Positions 6,783-13,304 of a stretch of DNA of 23,279 nucleotides are shown here, piece after piece. The notes beneath the pieces were generated by a model. It made no database searches. It was given only the letters and a program-made list of their open reading frames with translations, and was not told the DNA's origin. The position numbers and the translations under genes were made by a program. The stretch comes from an uncultured bacterium (GTDB lineage Bacteria > Planctomycetota > Phycisphaerae > Phycisphaerales > SM1A02). The DNA is taken from the NCBI GenBank assembly GCA_903918555.1, contig CAIXEV010000270.1, positions 1 to 23,279 on the forward strand. The letters run 5' to 3'. How positions within the stretch are numbered: the stretch's first letter is position 1; each line of letters starts with the position of its first letter.

Positions 6783-8168
6783 GTGATACCCGTGCCAGGC
6801 AAGCAACCCCAGAACCCGTCGGACCAACCGCCGCCGCTTCGGCTCGCGGAGGATGGCGACGCTTCGGGCGCGTCCGCGGCACCGGCGCAGAATCCAAACG
6901 ACGCCTCGCGCGCCAGCGCCACGGCCAACGAGACCTCGCGCAGCGGCTCGAGCCTCGACACGATGCTCGGCAAGATCGTCGTCGAGCGCGGCCTGATGTC
7001 GCCCGACGAACTCGAGCAGTGCAGCTCGCAGCTGCGCGCCAAGCGCGACGGCGTCTCGCTCACCCTCGCCGATGTCCTCGTCGAGCGCGAGTTCATCACC
7101 CGCAAGCAGCTCGACCGCTTCCGCTTCGACATCGAGGCCGTCAAGACCAGCCAGCAGATCCCGGGCTACCGCATCATCCGCAAGCTCGGCGCGGGCGCGA
7201 TGGCGACGGTGTTCCTCGCCAAGCAGATCTCGCTCGACCGCCTCGTCGCGATCAAGGTCCTTCCCAAGAAGTTCTCGTCGAACCCGAACTTCATCGAGCG
7301 CTTCTACAAGGAAGGCCGCGCGGCCGCCAAGCTCAACCACAACAACATCGTCGCGGCCTACGACGTCGGCCAGGCTGGCGAGCACCACTACTTCGTCATG
7401 GAGTATGTGGACGGCGACACCGTCTACGACCGCATCGTCGCGCGCAAGCGCGTGCCCGAGCGCGAGGCGCTCGAGATCATCCGCCAGGTCGCCGCGGCGC
7501 TGCAGCACGCGCACGAGATGGGCTTCGTCCACCGCGACATCAAGCCGAAGAACATCATGATGACGACCTCCGGCACCGCGAAGCTGGCCGACCTCGGCCT
7601 CGCGCGCGGCATCTCCGACAAGGAGGCCGCCGAGGCGGAGTCGGGCCGCGCGTTCGGCACGCCCTACTACATCGCTCCCGAGCAGATCCGCGGCTCGGTC
7701 GACATCGGCCCGCCGGCCGACATCTACGGCCTCGGCGCGACCTTCTACCACATGGTCACCGGCAAGGTCCCCTTCGAGGGAACCACGCCGTCGCAGGTGA
7801 TGCACAAGCACCTGAAGGCGCCGCTCGTGCCGCCCGACCACCTCAATCCGCAGATCTCAGGAGGCGTCGCGCTCATCATCGAGACGATGCTGAAGAAGGA
7901 TGCGCGCGAGCGGTACCAGAACGCGAAGCAGTTGCTGCGCGACCTCGATCTCGTGCTCGCCGGGCAGGATCCCGAGTTCGCGAAACCGCATGTCGACCTC
8001 TCGACCATCGCCACCGCCGTCAACGGCGCGTCGGCGCAGCCCGCCGCCGTGGTCCGCAAGGAGTCGAGCGGCGTCCTCGCCAACCCGCTCATGGTCGCGC
8101 TCATCGTGATCGCGACCCTCAGCGTGGTCGCGAACATCCTGCTGGGAATCCTGCTGGTCTCGGGCTGA
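6783..8168 (+). CDS. Tail-anchored Ser/Thr protein kinase with an MshEN-like N-terminal domain
   Basis: The product is 461 residues from the GTG at 6783, chosen for AGAGGA six bases upstream. A Pro/Ala-rich segment (1-55) precedes a helical region at about 58-119 (LGKIVVERGLMSPDELEQ, then LADVLVEREFITRKQLD). That region resembles the repeats of the N-terminal domain of type II secretion/MshE ATPases, some of which bind c-di-GMP. The Hanks-type kinase domain (about 129-393) has a glycine loop LGAGAMATV, VAIKVL with Lys158, HRDIKPKN with Asp252, DLG instead of DFG (Asp270) and IAPEQ. The single C-terminal helix (434-459) ends the protein, so the kinase faces the cytoplasm as a tail-anchored enzyme with no external sensor. 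Substrates are unknown. Confidence 0.92.
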   Translation: MIPVPGKQPQNPSDQPPPLRLAEDGDASGASAAPAQNPNDASRASATANETSRSGSSLDTMLGKIVVERGLMSPDELEQCSSQLRAKRDGVSLTLADVLVEREFITRKQLDRFRFDIEAVKTSQQIPGYRIIRKLGAGAMATVFLAKQISLDRLVAIKVLPKKFSSNPNFIERFYKEGRAAAKLNHNNIVAAYDVGQAGEHHYFVMEYVDGDTVYDRIVARKRVPEREALEIIRQVAAALQHAHEMGFVHRDIKPKNIMMTTSGTAKLADLGLARGISDKEAAEAESGRAFGTPYYIAPEQIRGSVDIGPPADIYGLGATFYHMVTGKVPFEGTTPSQVMHKHLKAPLVPPDHLNPQISGGVALIIETMLKKDARERYQNAKQLLRDLDLVLAGQDPEFAKPHVDLSTIATAVNGASAQPAAVVRKESSGVLANPLMVALIVIATLSVVANILLGILLVSG

Positions 8169-8204
8169 CCGCGCGCGGGCGGCTCGCCCAGGCTCGCATC
8201 ACGC

Positions 8205-8300
8205 CTCGGCGTGAATCTCGGCGTGAATCTCGGCGTGAATCTCGGCGAGAACCTCGACGGGAACCTAGACCAGAACCTCGACCAGAACCTCGACCTCGAC
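8205..8300. repeat. Eight-unit 12-bp tandem repeat overlapping the 3' end of the RidA gene
   Basis: Eight 12-base units run from 8205 to 8300. Units 1-3 are identical (CTCGGCGTGAAT) and units 4-8 diverge gradually (CTCGGCGAGAAC, CTCGACGGGAAC, CTAGACCAGAAC, CTCGACCAGAAC, CTCGACCTCGAC). The unit is four codons long and therefore stays in frame. On the minus strand units 8-6 encode the C-terminus VEVEVLVEVLV of the RidA-like protein; its TAG stop is the CTA of unit 6. Units 5-1 lie after the stop and occupy most of the space between two convergent genes. Confidence 0.9.
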
Positions 8301-8732
8301 CGTCGCGTCGAGCGGCAGCGCGTTGGTGCCGACCGCGGCGCGCGCATGGCGTCCAGCCTCGCCGAACACTTCCTGCATGAACTCGCTCGCGCCGTTGGCG
8401 ACCTTCGGCTGACCGTCGAAGCGGTCGTCCGACTGCACGAACACGCCGAGGCGCACGATGCGCTTGACCTTCGAGAGGTCGCCGCCGAGCTGGTCGGCGA
8501 TCACCGCGAGCGCGTTCAGCGCGCACTGCTTCGCGGCCTTCTGCGCGTCCTCGATCGAGACCTTCGACGGCACCGGACCGGTCGCGAGCAGCGCGCCGCT
8601 CGACATCGGCAGCTGGCCCGACACGAAGATGAGGTTGCCCGAGCGCACCGCCGGCACATACGCGGCGACCGGCTTCGGGGCTGCGGGAAGGATGAGGCCA
8701 AGTCGGGCGAGCGCTTCGTGCGGATTCGACAT
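8265..8732 (-). CDS. RidA/YjgF/YER057c-family protein
   Basis: RidA-family proteins are trimers; the archetype deaminates reactive enamine/imine intermediates, while this longer branch has less certain substrates. The product is 155 residues from the ATG at 8730-8732, with no clear ribosome-binding site. Features are LARLGLILPAAPKPVAAYVP (8-27), RSGNLIFVSGQLP (30-42), DAQKAAKQCALNALAVI (62-78) and RHARAAVGTNALPLDATVEVE (128-148), where Arg131 aligns with the substrate-binding Arg of RidA. The C-terminal strand VEVEVLVEVLV is encoded by the tandem repeat at 8205-8300, so its exact end may vary between strains. It converges on the kinase gene ending at 8168. Confidence 0.88.
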   Translation of the reverse strand: MSNPHEALARLGLILPAAPKPVAAYVPAVRSGNLIFVSGQLPMSSGALLATGPVPSKVSIEDAQKAAKQCALNALAVIADQLGGDLSKVKRIVRLGVFVQSDDRFDGQPKVANGASEFMQEVFGEAGRHARAAVGTNALPLDATVEVEVLVEVLV

Positions 8733-9333
8733 GAGTGAGCAGTCCCGTGATCGGAGGCGGTCTTCAGAGTTGAAGCGCGCGCACTGTACCGACCGTCGAA
8801 GTGGACTTCGCGCCGCGATCGCGTCGCGAGGAATTTCCTGCATCCGCGCGCAACCGTCCGCGTATAGGCCGCCGACCCTGGCCGTCGCGGATGTGCATTG
8901 GCTGAGCGAGGCGTTCGCGCCGAGTTCAACCGAACCCCGTCCTTCATTCGCGTCATGGACGCCGCCCACGCGGCGTCGGACCGCGACCGCCGACAACCCG
9001 AACCGTGCATCGACGCGTCAGGCGTCGGGGACTTTCCCATGCATGCATCGCGGTGTTGTCGCGCCCACGCCTCGGCGCTGACCGCTCTCCAATCCATGCC
9101 CCCGGCCTGCGCCGTCGACGCACCACGGCCCTGAGGAGCCGCTCACGCAGCTGAACGCCAGCCGCGCGGTGGTCTCCATGGTCGGATCCCGGCTCCGCCG
9201 TGCGCCTCGGGCGCACCGCGCGCGAGCCGCCCCACGCCCACAACCAGCCTTCATTCGGCGCTCGTCTTTCAGCGCCGGTTCATCCCCGTTCCCGCGGCGA
9301 ACCCGCGGGAGCACAACCCCTCAGGAGGTCCAT
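8733..9333. other. Non-coding region upstream of the first prepilin-like gene
   Basis: I see no credible gene in about 600 bases. A possible -10 box TACAGT for the ridA gene lies at 8788-8783 (minus). A hairpin CGACGC-N5-GCGTCG is at 9011-9027, and an ATGCATGCAT run at 9039-9048. A 17-base motif (8986-9002) recurs with one mismatch at 10755-10771, upstream of the second prepilin-like gene. Two hairpins (9256-9277 and 9291-9309) precede the strong ribosome-binding site at 9323. The length and structure suggest a long regulated leader for the prepilin-like gene. Confidence 0.5.
9256..9309 (+). promoter_or_regulatory. Two successive leader hairpins before the first prepilin-like gene
   Basis: Hairpin 1 is CGGCGCT (9256-9262) with AGCGCCG (9271-9277), 7 bp with an 8-base loop. 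Hairpin 2 is CCCGCGG (9291-9297) with CCGCGGG (9303-9309), 7 bp with the loop CGAAC. The ribosome-binding site AGGAGG (9323-9328) follows 13 bases later. Such tandem stems could stabilise the message or gate translation; no known riboswitch signature is recognised. Confidence 0.4.
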
Positions 9334-10344
9334 ATGGACTGCATGTTCGCGCACCGCAATTCCCGTCCGCACCCCGATCCGTCCGCGAGCGTTCCGCCTC
9401 GGCCTGCATGGCGGCGCGGCTTCACGCTGGTCGAGCTCCTCGTCGTCGTCGCGATCATCGCGCTCCTCATCAGCCTGCTGCTTCCTGCGCTCGGCCGGGC
9501 GCAGCGGGCCGCGAAGACCCTCAACGACGCCGCCAACATCTCGCAGATCCACAAGGGCTTCCTCAGCCATGCGAACTCGGACCCGAAAGGACGCCTGCCC
9601 ACGCCGGGGCTCGTCAGCCGCCTCCCCGTCCCAGGCGCGGGCCCGGGCGGGGCGACTGCAACGGTTCCGGGCCAGGGCGAGGAGGACATCTCGAAGAACA
9701 ACACCGCCAGCCTCTACAGCTCGATGATCGCGGCCAACTTCGTCACGCCGGAGATCCTCTATTCGCCGGTCGAGGAGAACCCGATCGTCCGCCAGATGAC
9801 GAACTACAACTTCCAGGCGTACAACCCGGCCGCACCCGCGCCGACCTTCTGGGATCCCGGCTTCTACGCCAACATCCATCTCGCCCCCGGCGCGGGCGCC
9901 AGCGCCGTCTGCCACACCAGCTACGCCCACCTCGCGCTGATCGGCGACCGCAAGAAGCTCTACTGGACCAACAGGGCCGGCAGCACCCGACCCATCCTCG
10001 GCAACCGCGGCACGCACCGCGGCGCGTTCAGCGGCGACAACTACCGCCTCAGCTACACGCTGCTCTTCCACGACCCGAAGGACACCTGGGAGGGCAACAT
10101 CTGCTTCGGCGACAACCATGTGAACCTTGAGAAGAGCGTGATCCCCGACACCGTGCAGTTCGAGTGCGGCTCGATCAACCTCAAGAAGGACAACATCTAC
10201 ACCTACGACGACTTCAACTCGGGCGGCTGCAAGGGCATGGTCGAGGGCGACACCTGGCTGTGCATCGGAATCGGGCAGCCCATCCCGAGCTTCTACACCT
10301 GCGCCCCCGAGCGACTGACCAACGGCGCGCTGCCCGCTCCTTGA
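9334..10344 (+). CDS. Prepilin-like protein with N-terminal methylation motif and H-x(n)-GDNHV signature (copy 1)
   Basis: The product is 336 residues. The ATG at 9334 has a near-ideal AGGAGG five bases upstream. A 29-residue polar leader rich in Pro, His and Arg precedes the prepilin motif RRG|FTLVELLVVVAIIALLI, which prepilin peptidase would cut after Gly, leaving methylated Phe1. The hydrophobic helix runs into LLLPALGRAQRAAKTLNDAAN. The globular part has IHKGFL, SPVEEN, TNYNFQAYNP, WDPGF, HTSYAHLALIGDRKK and the C-terminal HDPKDTWEGNICFGDNHV, the planctomycete H-x(n)-DG signature. Four Cys occur after this signature, plus one before. Copy 2 (11163-12116) is closely similar. The role is probably in an envelope fibre or pseudopilus, but no assembly ATPase, secretin or peptidase gene is in the window. 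Confidence 0.9.
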   Translation: MDCMFAHRNSRPHPDPSASVPPRPAWRRGFTLVELLVVVAIIALLISLLLPALGRAQRAAKTLNDAANISQIHKGFLSHANSDPKGRLPTPGLVSRLPVPGAGPGGATATVPGQGEEDISKNNTASLYSSMIAANFVTPEILYSPVEENPIVRQMTNYNFQAYNPAAPAPTFWDPGFYANIHLAPGAGASAVCHTSYAHLALIGDRKKLYWTNRAGSTRPILGNRGTHRGAFSGDNYRLSYTLLFHDPKDTWEGNICFGDNHVNLEKSVIPDTVQFECGSINLKKDNIYTYDDFNSGGCKGMVEGDTWLCIGIGQPIPSFYTCAPERLTNGALPAP

Positions 10345-11162
10345 GGCAGGAAGCATCCCCGAGGAAACCAGAAACTCTCTCTCGACCCGCCCGTCGGTCT
10401 CTCGGAAGCCCCGAGAGGCCGGCGAGGCGGGGTTTGATCAGCTCAAATGAGTCTCTACGACGGCAACGAAGCCCTAAGTCGAGTGCGATGCGGTTGTTGC
10501 GGGCGACCGAGGGCTCCATCGACTCCGGCTCCACCTCGCTGCTCCAGACCGCGCCAGTTCTGCGCCCGGTACAGCCGCCCGAATGTCCGATCACAATCCT
10601 CGAATTCGCAACCAACGGGAACTTGACACACCACACCCGCGTATTACCCTGCACATGCTAGATGACGGTTGCGGACATTCCGAAGTCGAGCGATTGCTCT
10701 TCCTTCACCTGTCCTGATTCCTTTCTTTGTCGGCCCCCGACGCGTCTCCCCGCAACCGCCGACAACCTGAATCACGCGCTCCCGCGAGCTGTGCAGCGGA
10801 CGGCGTTTCGTCTCTCCCGAGGCGCTGCGTTTCCAGCGGTTTCCGCTCGATTCCGCGTGCGCCCGCTGGAGGGTTCAGCGTCGGGAATCCGGATGGACCA
10901 AACCATCAGCCTCCTGACGCATCCGCCTGGCGGTCGCTCCTGCGACATGGCCGAGGCGGAGGGTGCTCACGCTCCCGAGCCCGACCCACGCGCCCACGCC
11001 GGGTCGAGACCTTCGCCGCGGAAGTTCGCACTTCGCCCGGTCGCGCCCCCCACCCCCTGTGCCGTTATCGGTGCCTCATCTTTGGGCCCCGTTTCATTCC
11101 CGCAAGTGATGACCAACTCTGGTTCATCAATCCTCAGTTCCGTCCTATAGGAGACCTGACCC
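10345..11162. other. 818-base non-coding region between prepilin-like copies 1 and 2
   Basis: Apart from the hairpin terminator near its start I find no convincing gene. Open frames here (for example 10662-11150 plus, and a 59-codon frame at 10447-10626) lack ribosome-binding sites and protein-like composition. The region looks less GC-biased than the genes around it. A TTGACA at 10623-10628 has no -10 box at proper spacing. A 17-base motif at 10755-10771 is shared with the leader of copy 1. The ribosome-binding site AGGAG at 11149 ends the region. The promoter of copies 2 and 3 should lie here. Confidence 0.5.
10392..10433 (+). terminator. Long hairpin after prepilin-like copy 1
   Basis: Positions 10392-10405 pair with 10411-10424 over 14 consecutive pairs (two G-T wobbles) around the loop AAGCC; the core is CTCTCGG/CCGAGAG. 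It begins 48 bases after the stop codon at 10344. The tail holds only GGGGTTTG, so the T-run is weak, but stem strength and position argue for a transcription terminator or a 3'-stabilising structure. Confidence 0.65.
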
Positions 11163-12116
11163 ATGAATCGCAACAAGAGCGGATTCACCCTCGTCGAGCT
11201 GCTCGTCGTGGTCGCAATCATCGCCCTCCTCATCGGCCTGCTGCTGCCGGCCCTCGGCCGCGCCCAGCGCGCCGCGAAGACCCTCAACGACGCTGCCAAC
11301 ATCGGGCAGATCCACAAGGGCTTCCTCACCTACTCGAACGCCGACCCCAAGGGCTACCTCCCGCTCCCCGGCCTCATCCGCCGCGCTGCGGTCCCAGGCG
11401 TCGGCCCAGGCGGCGCCGCGGCCTTCGTCCCGGGCCAGGGTGAAGAGCAGCAGAACCAGAACAACTCGGCGAACCTCTACAGCGCGATGATCGCCAAGAA
11501 CTTCGTCACCCCGGATGTCCTCTTCTCGCCCGTCGAGGAGAACCCCGTCGTCCGTCAGATGACGAACTACAACTTCCAGGCCTACAACCCGGCCGGCACC
11601 GGCGACGCCTTCGGCCCCCTCCACTGGGATCCGGGATTCCGCGCCAACATCCACCTCACCAACGACGGCACCGCCAACGGCGTCAGCAACACCAGCTACG
11701 CGCACCTCGCGCTGATCGGTGACCGCAAGAAGCTCTACTGGACCAACAAGGCCAGCAGCAACCGTCCGGTCATGGGCAACCGCGGCACGCACAACGGCGC
11801 GTTCAGCGGCGACAACTACCGCCTCAGCTACTCGCTGCTCTTCCACGATCCGAAGGACACCTGGGAAGGCAACATCTGCTACGGCGACAACCACGTGAGC
11901 CTCGAGAAGAGCATCATTCCTGACACCGTGCAGTTCGAGTGCGGCTCGGTCAACCTGAAGAAGGACAACATCTACACCTTCAGCGATTTCGCCACCGGCG
12001 GCTGCAAGGGCGTCCAGGAAGGCGATACCTGGATGTGCATCGGCATCGGCAACCCGACCAACACGGTCTACACCGCTGCCCCCGAGAAGCTCACCACCGG
12101 CGCCAACCCCACCTGA
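11163..12116 (+). CDS. Prepilin-like protein with N-terminal methylation motif (copy 2)
   Basis: The product is 317 residues from the ATG at 11163, with AGGAG ten bases upstream. The leader is only MNRNKSG, then FTLVELLVVVAIIALLIGLL, a classical short prepilin leader unlike the long one of copy 1. From the helix on, it is nearly collinear with copy 1: NDAANIGQIHKGFL, PVEENPVVRQMTNYNFQAYN, SYAHLALIGDRKKLYWTN, FHDPKDTWEGNICYGDNHV and DTVQFECGS are shared or almost shared, and Cys residues in the last 70 positions are kept. The differences are concentrated at 60-90 and 135-165. This looks like a recent duplication, with copy 3 following 69 bases later and probably cotranscribed. Function as for copy 1: an exported fibre- or pseudopilus-type subunit, inferred. 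Confidence 0.9.
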   Translation: MNRNKSGFTLVELLVVVAIIALLIGLLLPALGRAQRAAKTLNDAANIGQIHKGFLTYSNADPKGYLPLPGLIRRAAVPGVGPGGAAAFVPGQGEEQQNQNNSANLYSAMIAKNFVTPDVLFSPVEENPVVRQMTNYNFQAYNPAGTGDAFGPLHWDPGFRANIHLTNDGTANGVSNTSYAHLALIGDRKKLYWTNKASSNRPVMGNRGTHNGAFSGDNYRLSYSLLFHDPKDTWEGNICYGDNHVSLEKSIIPDTVQFECGSVNLKKDNIYTFSDFATGGCKGVQEGDTWMCIGIGNPTNTVYTAAPEKLTTGANPT

Positions 12117-12185
12117 TCGGTGGCTGGCCGCCGCACCAAAGCGTTTGTTTCATTTCCATTCCCATCATTTCTGGAGAACACTCGT

Positions 12186-13058
12186 ATGCAAAACAGCAAG
12201 ACCGTGCGCTCGAAGGGCTTCACCCTCATCGAGCTCCTGGTCGTCATGGGCATCATTGCGCTGCTCCTGGCGATCCTCCTCCCCGCGCTGAGCAAGGCGC
12301 GCGCGACCACCAAGCGCGTGAAGGACTCGACGCAGCTCCAGCAGGTCCACAAGGGCTGGCTGACCCTCGCCCGCGACAACAACGGCGCGTTCCCGACCCC
12401 GGGCCTGTCTGACCGTCTTCCGGTCAACGGCACGAACATCCCGGGCAAGGGCGCTGAGGATGTCACTCAGAACACCCACGCCAACATGTACTCGCTCTGC
12501 ATCATGCAGAACAGCTTCAGCACGGACATCCTGGTCAGCCCGGCAGAGGTCAGCACCAACGTGCTCGTCCTCGCGAACTACAACTACGACCAGTACAACC
12601 CGCTCGGCACCAACGACCAGTTCTGGGATCCGCAGTTCCAGACCCGTCTCGATGTCGGCCAGCTCTCCAACACGAGCTACGGCACGCTGCACCCGCTTGG
12701 CGCCCGCAAGAACAAGCAGTGGCGTGATGTGCTCGACTCGAAGTTCGTCGTCCTCGCCAACCGCGGCGTGATCAACGGCAGCCTCCAGCCGACCGACTAC
12801 CTCGCTTCGAAGACGCTCGCCATCCACGGCGGCGCCAAGGAGTGGGAAGGCAACGTCTGCTTCAACGACGGTCACGTGATCTTCGACAAGAAGTTCCAGC
12901 CGGACGGCATCTCGCAGTACACCCAGGGCACCACCACCATTGAAGACAACATCTTCAAGGACGACCCCGAGGCTGCGACCAACGACACCTGGCTGACCAT
13001 GTGCTACCAGATCACCGGTAGCGGCACGACCTACACCGCCACGCTCACGTGGGACTGA
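12186..13058 (+). CDS. Prepilin-like protein with N-terminal methylation motif (divergent copy 3)
   Basis: The product is 290 residues from the ATG at 12186, chosen for GGAGA about eight bases upstream. The leader MQNSKTVRSKG precedes FTLIELLVVMGIIALLLAIL. The same architectural landmarks as copies 1 and 2 appear, but diverged: VHKGWL, PTPGL, SPAEV, ANYNYDQYNP, FWDPQF, NTSYGTLHPLGARK, ANRG and HGGAKEWEGNVCFNDGHV, the canonical DGH form of the signature. The Cys cluster of copies 1 and 2 is not conserved beyond single residues. It is preceded by copy 2 with a 69-base gap lacking a terminator and followed by a strong intrinsic terminator, so copies 2 and 3 are likely one transcription unit. It could be a minor or partner subunit. 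Confidence 0.9.
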   Translation: MQNSKTVRSKGFTLIELLVVMGIIALLLAILLPALSKARATTKRVKDSTQLQQVHKGWLTLARDNNGAFPTPGLSDRLPVNGTNIPGKGAEDVTQNTHANMYSLCIMQNSFSTDILVSPAEVSTNVLVLANYNYDQYNPLGTNDQFWDPQFQTRLDVGQLSNTSYGTLHPLGARKNKQWRDVLDSKFVVLANRGVINGSLQPTDYLASKTLAIHGGAKEWEGNVCFNDGHVIFDKKFQPDGISQYTQGTTTIEDNIFKDDPEAATNDTWLTMCYQITGSGTTYTATLTWD

Positions 13059-13130
13059 TAGACCGGCCTGAAGCGTGAGGGATCAAGTTCCTCGGGAACC
13101 GTCCACCACGCCCAACAGCACAGATCGAAC

Positions 13131-13166
13131 CGGACGGCCGACCTCGCGTCGGCCGTCCGTCTTTTT
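13131..13166 (+). terminator. Intrinsic terminator closing the prepilin-like cluster
   Basis: CGGACGGCCGAC (13131-13142) pairs perfectly with GTCGGCCGTCCG (13148-13159), 12 bp around the loop CTCGC, followed by TC and five T (13162-13166). This is a textbook Rho-independent terminator 73 bases after the stop at 13058. It separates the prepilin-like genes from the nfeD-floA block. Confidence 0.93.
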
Positions 13167-13194
13167 GCAGCGCTTTCCGCGACCCCGCATGGCG

Positions 13195-13200
13195 TACGAT
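13195..13200 (+). promoter_or_regulatory. Possible -10 box for a leaderless nfeD transcript
   Basis: TACGAT is followed by six bases (CCGCCC) and the ATG at 13207, placing the start of transcription at the start codon. No Shine-Dalgarno and no convincing -35 are present. The arrangement resembles the one at dnaB (TACGCT-CCGCCCC-GTG). Confidence 0.35.
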
Positions 13201-13206
13201 CCGCCC

Positions 13207-13304
13207 ATGTCGCTGTCGCTCGATGGTTCTGGGCTTTCGCCGCATGCGCGGCCGCGCTTGCGGGCAGCACCGCTGCATGGGCGCAGTCCCCGACGGCCGA
13301 GCCG
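13207..13304 (+). other. Probable 5' end of the long nfeD gene, with a frame break
   Basis: In the frame of the gene downstream, 13221-13304 reads RWFWAFAACAAALAGSTAAW, then AQSPTAEP, a near-perfect signal peptide, yet this frame has no ATG, GTG or TTG upstream. The ATG at 13207 sits at the right place but 17 bases, not a multiple of three, before the TGG codon at 13224. One missing base in the slippage-prone TCGCTGTCGCTC would restore MSLSL-x-WFWAF. I read this as a one-base indel, real or an assembly error. Confidence 0.6.

Noticed and set aside
8211..8300. Plus-strand peptide with NLGV/NLDQ tetrapeptide repeats
   Set aside because: It is the reverse-strand reading of the 12-bp repeat; the minus-strand RidA reading has clear family support.
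10447..10626. 59-codon frame starting MSLYDGNEALSRVRCGCCGR with several Cys
   Set aside because: The Cys spacing hints at a zinc ribbon, but there is no Shine-Dalgarno, the rest is Pro/Ser/Arg low complexity, and it starts just after a terminator-like hairpin.
10623..10651. TTGACA ... TATTAC as a promoter upstream of prepilin-like copy 2
   Set aside because: The spacer is only 13 bases; at normal spacing the -10 position reads ACCCTG.
10662..11150. 162-codon plus-strand open frame in the gap between prepilin-like copies 1 and 2
   Set aside because: No ribosome-binding site, random-looking composition, and no motif; it runs into the leader of copy 2.
8733..11162. c-di-GMP riboswitch upstream of the prepilin-like genes
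   Set aside because: I looked for the conserved GCAAACC-type core and tetraloop/receptor elements and did not see them.
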